From: UMGS1696 sp964623635
Lineage (GTDB): Bacteria; Bacillota; Clostridia; Oscillospirales; CAG-272
DNA: 6,576 nt
Direction of reading: 5' to 3'
NCBI GenBank assembly: GCA_964623635.1
Contig: CAZUUA010000071.1
Location: forward strand, 1-6,576
Shown here: one piece after another, positions 1-5,377 of the stretch
How positions within the stretch are numbered: the first letter of the stretch is position 1
How the letters are laid out: every line of letters starts with the position of its first letter
Program-made: the position numbers and the translations under genes
The notes under the pieces: generated by a model
Told to the model about the DNA's origin: nothing
Database searches by the model: none
Seen by the model: only the letters and a program-made list of their open reading frames with translations

Positions 1-1
1 G

Positions 2-610
2 CATACCAAAGATCCACTGCCACAGGTCCAGGTTGTGGGGACACTGGTTCATCAGCACACCGCCGCCTTCGCCTGCCCAGGTCGCTCTCCATCCGCCGGA
101 ATTGTAGTAAGCTTGAGTGCGGTACCAGTCGGTGATGATCCAGACGCAGCGCTTCAGTTCACCCAGTTCGCCGCTTTGTACCATTTCACGCATCTTCTGG
201 TAGAAGTGGTCGGTTCTCTGGTTGTACATGATCCCAAAAGTCAGCTCCGGATGCTCTTCGGCCTTTGCCATGAATTCGTATACCTTCTTGGTGTATACGC
301 CAATGGGCTTTTCGCTGAGCACATGGATACCGGCATCAAAAGCGTCCATACCGATGATGGGATGGAAATAGTGGGGCGTGGCGATCATCACAGCATCGAT
401 CTTGCCGGAGGCCAGCATTTCCTTGTAGTCCCGGAAATAGGCGATATCTACATCGTCCCCACAGAAGCTCTTGACCCAGTCCAGACGCTCCTGCTTCAGG
501 TCGCAGACTGCTGCCAGAACGGCGCCGGGTACCTTGCCCTCGAATAGGTTTTTCACGTGTCCGGAACCCATGTTACCGATCCCGACGACACCAAAACGTA
601 CCTGTTCCAT
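2..610 (-). CDS. Gfo/Idh/MocA-family NAD(P)-dependent oxidoreductase (N-terminal part, cut by window edge)
   Basis: This reading frame stays open from an ATG at 610 to the left edge of the window, giving 203 residues of a protein that in this family usually has about 330-400. The start MEQVRFGVVGIGNMGSGHV holds the Rossmann-fold G-x-G-x-x-G dinucleotide-binding motif (G10, G12, G15). The family's EKP motif is at residues 100-102, where the lysine is the usual catalytic or substrate-binding residue. The start of the second domain shows GGGVLMNQCPHNLDLW (183-198), matching the family's G-G-G-x-L-x-x-x-x-x-H-x-x-D signature with H192 and D195. Such enzymes oxidise or epimerise sugars, inositols or related polyols in the cytoplasm; the substrate cannot be read here. 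The start is supported by AAGGAAGG seven bases upstream. The gene has its own predicted promoter at 701-729 and lies downstream of the GNAT gene on the same strand. Confidence 0.93.
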   Translation of the reverse strand, partial: MEQVRFGVVGIGNMGSGHVKNLFEGKVPGAVLAAVCDLKQERLDWVKSFCGDDVDIAYFRDYKEMLASGKIDAVMIATPHYFHPIIGMDAFDAGIHVLSEKPIGVYTKKVYEFMAKAEEHPELTFGIMYNQRTDHFYQKMREMVQSGELGELKRCVWIITDWYRTQAYYNSGGWRATWAGEGGGVLMNQCPHNLDLWQWIFGM

Positions 611-617
611 ATATGTA

Positions 618-625
618 CCTTCCTT
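618..625 (-). promoter_or_regulatory. Ribosome binding site of the oxidoreductase
   Basis: On the minus strand AAGGAAGG lies seven bases before the ATG at 610. This fixes that ATG as the start. Confidence 0.75.
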
Positions 626-649
626 TTCATGAGAAGTTTCTGACCTTCA

Positions 650-675
650 CCTATAGAAGGAACACCGCCTATAGG
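650..675 (-). repeat. Inverted repeat CCTATAG/CTATAGG in the oxidoreductase leader
   Basis: Positions 650-656 (CCTATAG) and 669-675 (CTATAGG) are perfect reverse complements separated by 12 bases. The pair lies between the predicted promoter (701-729) and the ribosome binding site, so it could be an operator for a regulator or a short leader hairpin. Only the symmetry is seen; the role is inferred. Confidence 0.4.
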
Positions 676-700
676 AAAAAGCCAAGTGGATTACATGGAT

Positions 701-729
701 AGTATAGCATATATGCCGTCGGATTGCAA
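701..729 (-). promoter_or_regulatory. Sigma-A-type promoter for the oxidoreductase gene
   Basis: Reading the minus strand, TTGCAA (724-729) is followed by a 17-base spacer and TATACT (701-706), with TGC directly before the -10, which makes an extended -10. The predicted transcription start is near 694, giving a leader of roughly 85 bases. The hexamers and spacing are identical to those of the GNAT promoter at 1365-1393. Confidence 0.7.
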
Positions 730-833
730 TGCTCTTTTGGGAATTTTTACAGAAATTTTTTATCTGCGGCAGAGAAGTTCGTACACGCCAGCACCATCCG
801 GCAACGCTCTGTGCCATAGCACCGCTGCGCTTC

Positions 834-1325
834 TTACAACGTGTGATAGTATACCACAATGTCCTCGTAGCGTGTGGTCTCCGGGGTGTCTCCCATGCGA
901 AAGCCGCCGGGTATGGTGCCCAGGGGAACAAAGCCCAGCTTCTCGTACAAATGCCGGGCCGGCGCATTGGTGGCTACCACCGCATTGAACTGCAGGAGTC
1001 GGAAGCCATGTTCCTTCGCCGTGGTCATGCAGTGCCGTACCAGCATCTCTCCTACGCCGCGACCTCGCACTGTCGGGGAGACCGCATAACTGGCGTTGGA
1101 GATGTGGCCGCACCGACCGATGTTGTTGGGATGCAGGATGTACAGCCCCAAAAGAGCTCCATCATCTTCCACCACACCGCACGCCGTCTGGGACGCAAAA
1201 AACGCTTCGGCTTCGGGGACGGAAAGTTCTTCGGTCTGGGGAAAGGCAATGCCGTCCCGGACAACGGTATTCCAAATATGGGTCATAGCGGCAACGTCGG
1301 CCGGTGTATACAGTCGTGTCTGCAT
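834..1325 (-). CDS. GNAT-family N-acetyltransferase
   Basis: A 163-residue cytoplasmic protein of normal length for a single-domain GNAT enzyme, which transfers the acetyl group of acetyl-CoA to an amine. Motif A, which binds the acetyl-CoA pyrophosphate, is visible as SPTVRGRGVGEMLVRHC (83-99), with the R/Q-x-x-G-x-G pattern in RGRGVG at 87-92. Motif B follows as N120, A121, R123, Y127 and the E-K-L-G-F element at 128-132, typical of the family's end region. The central strand region GLYILHPNNIGRCGHISNA (60-78) resembles uncharacterised acetyltransferases annotated only as GNAT, so the acceptor cannot be named (small molecule, antibiotic or protein). The start is supported by AAAGGAAG about nine bases upstream and by a strong promoter at 1365-1393. 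No convincing terminator is visible between its stop and the oxidoreductase promoter, so read-through into that gene is possible. Confidence 0.92.
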   Translation of the reverse strand: MQTRLYTPADVAAMTHIWNTVVRDGIAFPQTEELSVPEAEAFFASQTACGVVEDDGALLGLYILHPNNIGRCGHISNASYAVSPTVRGRGVGEMLVRHCMTTAKEHGFRLLQFNAVVATNAPARHLYEKLGFVPLGTIPGGFRMGDTPETTRYEDIVVYYHTL

Positions 1326-1364
1326 GATGAGATACTTCCTTTATACTTATATGGTTTCATACAT

Positions 1365-1393
1365 AGTATAGCACAAGGTGTGTGACTTTGCAA
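1365..1393 (-). promoter_or_regulatory. Sigma-A-type promoter for the GNAT gene
   Basis: On the minus strand TTGCAA (1388-1393), a 17-base spacer and TATACT (1365-1370) form a near-consensus promoter, again with TGC directly before the -10. The predicted start is near 1358, about 33 bases before the ATG at 1325. Confidence 0.75.
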
Positions 1394-1396
1394 GCC

Positions 1397-1484
1397 GTTG
1401 CGGTAATTTCGTTTCTGCAGAAAAGGGATTTTCGTAAAAATGCATTTCTGCGAAAAAGTCCCTGCGGCAATGGCAGACCGCAAC
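1397..1484. repeat. Cluster of nested inverted repeats between the divergent GNAT and secG promoters
   Basis: Several symmetric elements are nested here. GTTGCGGT (1397-1404) is the exact reverse complement of ACCGCAAC (1477-1484). Inside are the perfect 12-base palindrome TTTCTGCAGAAA (1412-1423) and an imperfect stem AGGGATTTTCG (1424-1434) against CGAAAAAGTCCCT (1451-1463, with a two-base bulge). The stem's loop contains the perfect palindrome AAATGCATTT (1438-1447), and a near copy of the first palindrome, TTTCTGCGAAA, is at 1445-1455. The cluster lies outside both predicted flanking transcripts, so it may be a regulator-binding region, a REP-like palindromic element or an unrecognised small RNA. 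The symmetry is seen; any function is inference. Confidence 0.5.
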
Positions 1485-1504
1485 CGCTTCCGGGGATAAA
1501 CCCG

Positions 1505-1566
1505 TGAAAAATTTTTTAAGAATTTTCCCCAATACTATTGCATTTGAGGAGAGAATATGGTACAAT
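1505..1566 (+). promoter_or_regulatory. secG promoter with AT-rich upstream region
   Basis: TTGCAT (1538-1543), a 17-base spacer and TACAAT (1561-1566) form a near-consensus sigma-A promoter with an extended -10 (TGG before TACAAT). An AT-rich stretch at about 1505-1526 lies at roughly -47 to -68 relative to the predicted start near 1573 and could act as an UP element. The leader is about 77 bases. Confidence 0.75.
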
Positions 1567-1639
1567 AGATAAGCTAAGTGGTTTTATAAGGGTATCCTTG
1601 TGCCCATATCTATTTTCCAAAAAACACAACGCAGAGTAT

Positions 1640-1644
1640 GGAGG
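1640..1644 (+). promoter_or_regulatory. Ribosome binding site that sets the secG start at 1650
   Basis: GGAGG lies five bases before the ATG at 1650. The in-frame ATG at 1638 overlaps this site and has no good site of its own, so 1650 is the better start. Confidence 0.75.
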
Positions 1645-1649
1645 CTATT

Positions 1650-2033
1650 ATGCAAGTCGCAATTGGCATTATTCTGATCATCGCCGCTATCTTCCTGGTC
1701 GTTGCTGTACTGATGCAGAACGGCAAGGATCACAACCTGTCCGGTACCATCGCCGGTGGTGCAGAGACCTTCTTCGGCAAGACCAAGGGCTCTACCCTGG
1801 ACAAGAGGCTGTCCAAGCTGACCACCATCGTTGCTATCGTCTTCTGTGTACTGGTGCTGGTGTCCTACCTGTTGCAGGATACTACCGACTACAGCAGCCT
1901 GCTGTCCAGTGCCGTGATGGATGCCGCAAACGTGGAAACCGTGACCGGTGAAGAGACCGATGCAGCAGATGCAAACGCTGACGCCACTGACACCGATGCA
2001 GAAGCAGCTGGTGAAGACGGCGCCGCAGAATAA
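1650..2033 (+). CDS. secG: Preprotein translocase subunit SecG
   Basis: A 127-residue membrane protein matching SecG, the small non-essential subunit of the SecYEG channel that assists SecA-driven protein export. Two hydrophobic segments are seen, at about residues 3-22 and 57-75. They are joined by a polar loop with the family motif LMQNGKDHNLSG (21-32) and the glycine-rich GGAETFFGK (36-44). Most bacterial SecG proteins of this kind end soon after the second segment. Here a tail of about 50 residues follows, with 14 acidic residues and no lysine or arginine after residue 79. If the known SecG topology applies, with both ends outside, the tail faces the extracytoplasmic side. An in-frame ATG at 1638 would add four residues, but GGAGG spacing favours 1650. 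The gene precedes rnr, a pairing common in Firmicutes, and is separated from it by a terminator at 2121-2151. Confidence 0.95.
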   Translation: MQVAIGIILIIAAIFLVVAVLMQNGKDHNLSGTIAGGAETFFGKTKGSTLDKRLSKLTTIVAIVFCVLVLVSYLLQDTTDYSSLLSSAVMDAANVETVTGEETDAADANADATDTDAEAAGEDGAAE

Positions 2034-2048
2034 GGATACCGACGCACG

Positions 2049-2088
2049 ATTCTGATGGTGCAGATGCAAGCAGATGTGCTACCAGAAT
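2049..2088 (+). other. Possible hairpin in the secG 3' untranslated region
   Basis: ATTCTG (2049-2054) pairs perfectly with CAGAAT (2083-2088), and weaker pairing (GT-GCA with TGC-T-AC) continues inward. GCAGATG occurs twice in the loop. There is no T-run, so it is not a terminator; it might protect the mRNA 3' end or be chance. Confidence 0.3.
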
Positions 2089-2120
2089 TGTATAGTGGTG
2101 CCTAAGATCGAGACAGGCCG

Positions 2121-2151
2121 AAAGCGGGACTCACACGGGTTCCGCTTTTTT
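2121..2151 (+). terminator. Rho-independent terminator or attenuator between secG and rnr
   Basis: AAAGCGGGAC (2121-2130) pairs with GTTCCGCTTT (2139-2148), a ten-base-pair stem with one G-U pair and an eight-base loop. It runs into six T residues at 2146-2151. It probably ends the secG transcript. I see no convincing promoter between it and rnr, so partial read-through may feed rnr. Confidence 0.8.
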
Positions 2152-2200
2152 CATCACATACAGAGGATATGGGCAGATCGAAAAACAACCATGCCGAAAA

Positions 2201-2274
2201 CCATAGGCACCGCCATAAGGACAAGCCCGGGACAAATGGCCGTATGCCACACTGTCCTTTGGGAAAACCTATGG
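2201..2274 (+). promoter_or_regulatory. Nested inverted repeats in the rnr leader (candidate structured 5' UTR)
   Basis: Three helices nest in register: CCATAGG (2201-2207) with CCTATGG (2268-2274), AAGGACA (2217-2223) with TGTCCTT (2253-2259), and TGGC (2237-2240) with GCCA (2246-2249). Together they make one long interrupted hairpin about 50 bases before the predicted TTG start of rnr. It matches no riboswitch I recognise. Possible roles are control of rnr mRNA stability or translation. The pairing is seen, the role inferred. It also argues that 2169-2321 is leader rather than coding sequence. Confidence 0.5.
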
Positions 2275-2306
2275 ACACAGAAGGACCCACATCAATTTGT
2301 AGCCAC

Positions 2307-2313
2307 GGAAAGG
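2307..2313 (+). promoter_or_regulatory. Ribosome binding site that sets the rnr TTG start
   Basis: GGAAAGG lies eight bases before the TTG at 2322, an ideal distance. The upstream in-frame ATG at 2169 has AGAGG only about two bases away, which is too close. Confidence 0.55.
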
Positions 2314-2321
2314 ATGTTCAT

Positions 2322-5177
2322 TTGATAAGCAAAAGAAATAACAAACCTCAGAAAAATACCACACCTGCAGACGACACTGCCGGGATCCGCACCAGAAAGG
2401 TTCGCTTTACCGGCGGCGGCTTTGCTTTTCCCACGACCACCTCGGGCACGGACGCAGACGCCAAGCCCAGCCGCAAACGACAGAACACCGGTCGGGATGC
2501 CATCATCGTCGATGGAAAGCCGGGCACGACACATAAGGTCACCGATGCGGCCAAGACCACCGGAAGCAATACCCTGACCCATACCTTGGGCACGGGCAAG
2601 AGCAAAACGCCGGTGTCGGAGAGCGCTGTGGAAGCCGCACCGAAGCCGGTGAAAAAAAGCAAAAAGTCCAAACCGCTCGACGATGCAGTGGTCACCGAAC
2701 CCACAACGGTGCAGGAAGCTGCCGACGCCACGCCAACGCCGATCGTAGTGACACCGGAAAAGGCCACACCTACAAAGGTCGAAGGCAAGACAAAAGCCAA
2801 GGCAAAAAAGAAAGCCGAAGCGATAGCGGACGTAGTCGAACCGGTATCGTGCGGAACCGAACCGGTGTCGAACGTAGTCGAACCGGTGTCGAACGTAGTC
2901 GAACCGGTATCGGGCGGAACCGAACCGGTATCGGGCGGAACCGAACCTATCACCGAGCCGGTGACTGAAATTACAGCTGAAGAGTCCGCAGAAGAGCAGA
3001 TCGAACAGGCTGTACAGGAATTGACGGCAGCTGCCAAAAAGAAGAAAAAGAAGAAAAAGAAAGCCGCCACCGATGCCGCACCGCCACAGCCCATCAAGGC
3101 ACAGGAGATCCTGGTCGATTGCCGGTTCAGCTACAGTGGCCGTGGCTTTGGCTTTGCCGTTCCCGAAAACCCGGAGGAAAGCCTTGGTGAGGATATCTTC
3201 ATCTATCCCCGTGCTTCCCTGGGTGCCATGAGCGGTGACCTGGTTCGGGTCCGTGTGAACCGTCGTCCCAGCACCAAGGCCGGTGTGGCGCACAGTGCCG
3301 AAGGGGAAGTCACCGATGTGCTGGAGCGAGCCTGCGTATCCATCACAGGTGTTCTGACCATCGCAGACACCTACGCCATGGTCAAGCCGGACAACGATAA
3401 GCTCCGAGTGCTGGTGTATGTGTCGCCGGAGGACTGCGCCATGATCGGTGCCCAAAGCGGCGACAAGGTAGAGGTCGTGCCCGATGGAGAGCCTGCCTTC
3501 ACCCGTTCCCGTTCCATCACCATCCAGAAAAAGTCGAATCGAAATTCCCTGGACGAGATCCCCTTCTTTGACACCATGGGTAAGATCGCCACGGTGTTCG
3601 GCAGCGGTCGGAGCCGGGAAGCCAACTATGCCTCCATTCTGCACACCAGCCAGATCCGGACAGAGTTTCCGCCGTATGTGAAAAAAGCCGCCGAGGTAGC
3701 CGCCGCACAGCCGCTGACCTACGCCGGTCGTGTGGACCTGCGAGATCAGATCCTGATGACCATCGACAGCGCCGACGCCAAGGATCTGGACGATGCCGTA
3801 TCGCTGCGGAAGAATCTGGAAGGCGATTGGGTACTGGGTGTTCACATTGCGGATGTGTCCCACTATGTGCCCTATGGTTCCTGTCTGGAAAAGGAAGCCA
3901 GATGCCGGGGCACCAGCGTATACTTCACGGACAAGGTGATCCCCATGCTGCCGGAGGCTCTGTCCAACGGTGCCTGTTCCCTGAACGCCGGCGAAGACAA
4001 ATACGCCATCACCTGTGAGATCACCCTCTCTCCCACCGGACAACGGAAAAAAGTAGAGATCTACAAATCGCTACTGCGCACGGCTGTACGTGGTGTCTAC
4101 AGCGAAGTCAATGCGCTGCTGACCGGCACAGAGGACGAGGTGCTCACCGACAAATACCGGTTGGTGCTGCCCATGCTGTGGGAAATGCAGACCCTGTACC
4201 GGGTACTGAAAAAGCAGGCTCGCAGTCGTGGCGTCTTAGAGCTGTCCGATACGGAAGCCAAGATCGTACTGGACGAAAACGGCGCACCGGTGGAGATTTT
4301 GCGGCAGGAACGGGGAGACGCCGAAAAGCTCATCGAACAGTTCATGCTGCAAGCCAATATGGCCGTGGCGGAGACTCTGCATTCCCTGGAGCTGCCCTGC
4401 CTGTACCGCACCCACGATACACCCTTACAGGAACGGCTGAAATCCTTTGCCACCTATGTCCACAATCTGGGACTGCCCACCTTCGGGCTGGTCAACAACA
4501 AAGGCGTGTTTGACACCAACGCAGGCAAAACGGGACTGGCCGACAAATTCTCCGGGATCTTAGCCGAAGCCTATCGACGGGAGATCGGGGATATCGTCTC
4601 CACGGTGCTGCAGCGGACCATGGCCAAGGCAAAATATGTAGCAGAGCCGGGTGCCCACTTTGGTCTGGGTGCCGCCACCTACTGCCACTTCACGTCCCCC
4701 ATTCGCCGGTATCCCGATCTGTTCGTCCACAATGTGCTGACTGCCGTGCTGCCCTACACCGAAAACGGTCGTCTGAGCCCGGAGAAGGCCCTGCCCAAGG
4801 AAGCGTTCCCGGAGATCTTAGCCCAAGTGGCGCCGGAACGTGGTGTGTCTTCTTCTACCACAGAGATCCGGGCATTGCAGGCAGAGCGCAAGATCGAGGA
4901 TCTGTATATGGCGCTGTATATGGCCGACAAGGTGGGACAGGTGTTCGATGTGACCGTGGTGTCCGTGCTGAAATTTGGTCTGTTCGTCCGCTGCGACAAT
5001 CTGGTGGAAGGCATGATCCCCACACCGCTGTTCCCGGATGCCACCATCAACGAGGCCTTCTGCACCCTGCGTTCCCGTGGTGCGCTGTATACGCTGGGCA
5101 CCAAGATGCAGGCACGCCTGGTGGAATCCGATCCGGCCAGCGGTCGCATCACCTTTGCCCCGCTGTTTGACCGATAA
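2322..5177 (+). CDS. rnr: Ribonuclease R (RNase II/RNB family 3'-5' exoribonuclease) with long low-complexity N-terminus
   Basis: A 951-residue protein from the TTG start; the family is usually about 700-820. RNase R degrades structured RNA processively from the 3' end and acts in mRNA decay, rRNA and tmRNA-linked quality control. Domains in order: a disordered-looking Lys/Ala/Thr/Glu/Pro-rich region (1 to about 262), cold-shock-type OB folds at about 263-315 (GRGFGFAV and EDIFIYPRAS visible) and 343-395, the RNB catalytic domain to about 800, and an S1 domain at about 871-948. The catalytic motif IDSADAKDLDDAV has all four acidic residues expected from E. coli RNase II (D482, D488, D490, D491), and HFTSPIRRYPDL (789-800) carries the conserved arginines. 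The usual N-terminal winged-helix domain is not recognisable, and there is no lysine-rich tail after S1. Instead the N-terminus has a seven-residue repeat (173-207) and nine lysines (239-247). An ATG at 2169 would add 51 residues of His-rich, rare-codon sequence and is less likely. Confidence 0.93.
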   Translation: MISKRNNKPQKNTTPADDTAGIRTRKVRFTGGGFAFPTTTSGTDADAKPSRKRQNTGRDAIIVDGKPGTTHKVTDAAKTTGSNTLTHTLGTGKSKTPVSESAVEAAPKPVKKSKKSKPLDDAVVTEPTTVQEAADATPTPIVVTPEKATPTKVEGKTKAKAKKKAEAIADVVEPVSCGTEPVSNVVEPVSNVVEPVSGGTEPVSGGTEPITEPVTEITAEESAEEQIEQAVQELTAAAKKKKKKKKKAATDAAPPQPIKAQEILVDCRFSYSGRGFGFAVPENPEESLGEDIFIYPRASLGAMSGDLVRVRVNRRPSTKAGVAHSAEGEVTDVLERACVSITGVLTIADTYAMVKPDNDKLRVLVYVSPEDCAMIGAQSGDKVEVVPDGEPAFTRSRSITIQKKSNRNSLDEIPFFDTMGKIATVFGSGRSREANYASILHTSQIRTEFPPYVKKAAEVAAAQPLTYAGRVDLRDQILMTIDSADAKDLDDAVSLRKNLEGDWVLGVHIADVSHYVPYGSCLEKEARCRGTSVYFTDKVIPMLPEALSNGACSLNAGEDKYAITCEITLSPTGQRKKVEIYKSLLRTAVRGVYSEVNALLTGTEDEVLTDKYRLVLPMLWEMQTLYRVLKKQARSRGVLELSDTEAKIVLDENGAPVEILRQERGDAEKLIEQFMLQANMAVAETLHSLELPCLYRTHDTPLQERLKSFATYVHNLGLPTFGLVNNKGVFDTNAGKTGLADKFSGILAEAYRREIGDIVSTVLQRTMAKAKYVAEPGAHFGLGAATYCHFTSPIRRYPDLFVHNVLTAVLPYTENGRLSPEKALPKEAFPEILAQVAPERGVSSSTTEIRALQAERKIEDLYMALYMADKVGQVFDVTVVSVLKFGLFVRCDNLVEGMIPTPLFPDATINEAFCTLRSRGALYTLGTKMQARLVESDPASGRITFAPLFDR
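2838..2942 (+). repeat. Five tandem 21-bp repeats inside rnr
   Basis: Five in-frame units of 21 bases start at 2838, 2859, 2880, 2901 and 2922. Each reads GAACCGGTNTCG plus nine variable bases and encodes EPVS followed by CGT, NVV, NVV, GGT and GGT. A decayed continuation (EPITEPVTE) follows from 2943. Units two and three are nearly identical, as are units four and five, which points to recent slippage or unequal recombination. The copy number may vary between strains. Confidence 0.9.
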
Positions 5178-5269
5178 ATACAAAGTTGTACAAATGTACA
5201 GAATACAGTAGGTATTTCCCATGCAGGCCGCATCGTATTTCCAAAATTGAGTTCATTCACAGATATTCC

Positions 5270-5298
5270 ATATTTCAACCAAATTTTTGTGGTATAAT
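5270..5298 (+). promoter_or_regulatory. Promoter of the CBM9-like gene (extended -10)
   Basis: TATAAT (5293-5298) is a perfect -10 with TGG before it (extended -10) in an AT-rich region. The -35 position (about 5270-5275) is a poor match, so recognition would depend on the extended -10. The predicted start is near 5305. The sequence between rnr's stop and this point shows no clear terminator for rnr. Confidence 0.65.
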
Positions 5299-5305
5299 AA
5301 AACTT

Positions 5306-5345
5306 GTTTACACGTATATATGCCGCAACGGCATCCTGTGTAAAC
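5306..5345 (+). other. Hairpin at the predicted 5' end of the CBM9-like mRNA
   Basis: GTTTACAC (5306-5313) pairs with GTGTAAAC (5338-5345), and inside it ATGCCG (5320-5325) pairs with CGGCAT (5329-5334) around a CAA loop. Both stems are perfect. The outer stem starts within a base or two of the predicted transcription start. This is how stabilising 5' stem-loops of long-lived bacterial mRNAs sit, though a DNA operator is also possible. Confidence 0.65.
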
Positions 5346-5362
5346 CGCAATTATACTATTTC

Positions 5363-5370
5363 AAAGGAGA
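5363..5370 (+). promoter_or_regulatory. Ribosome binding site of the CBM9-like gene
   Basis: AAAGGAGA ends seven bases before the ATG at 5378. It decides the start against the far upstream in-frame ATG at 5186, which would translate the promoter and hairpin. Confidence 0.85.
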
Positions 5371-5377
5371 ACTCATC

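Noticed and set aside
35..547. A 170-codon plus-strand frame across the oxidoreductase
   Set aside because: The minus strand carries the Rossmann, EKP and GGG...H..D motifs; this is its shadow.
730..833. Terminator for the GNAT gene
   Set aside because: Only a 4-bp stem (GTGC/GCAC) is visible, and the later T-rich part has no stable stem before it.
729..1385. A 218-codon plus-strand frame across the GNAT gene
   Set aside because: It lies opposite a clear GNAT domain, has no recognisable motif and runs through the GNAT promoter.
2074..2325. An 83-codon frame between secG and rnr
   Set aside because: It runs through the secG terminator and the rnr leader hairpin, has no good ribosome binding site and resembles no protein.
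3036..3062. AAA/AAG-rich run in rnr as a programmed frameshift site
   Set aside because: Tandem AAA AAG codons can slip, but the exact A-AAA-AAG heptamer is not in frame, no stimulatory hairpin is obvious, and the zero frame continues into the full RNase R.
2292..4043. A 583-codon open frame antisense to rnr
   Set aside because: It overlaps the well-supported rnr catalytic domain and repeat region, shows only Gly/Arg/Phe/Tyr-rich sequence mirroring the sense repeats, and matches no family.
5187..5200. Two TGTACA palindromes just after rnr
   Set aside because: Short symmetric words in AT-rich DNA; no T-run for a terminator and no clear promoter placement for an operator.
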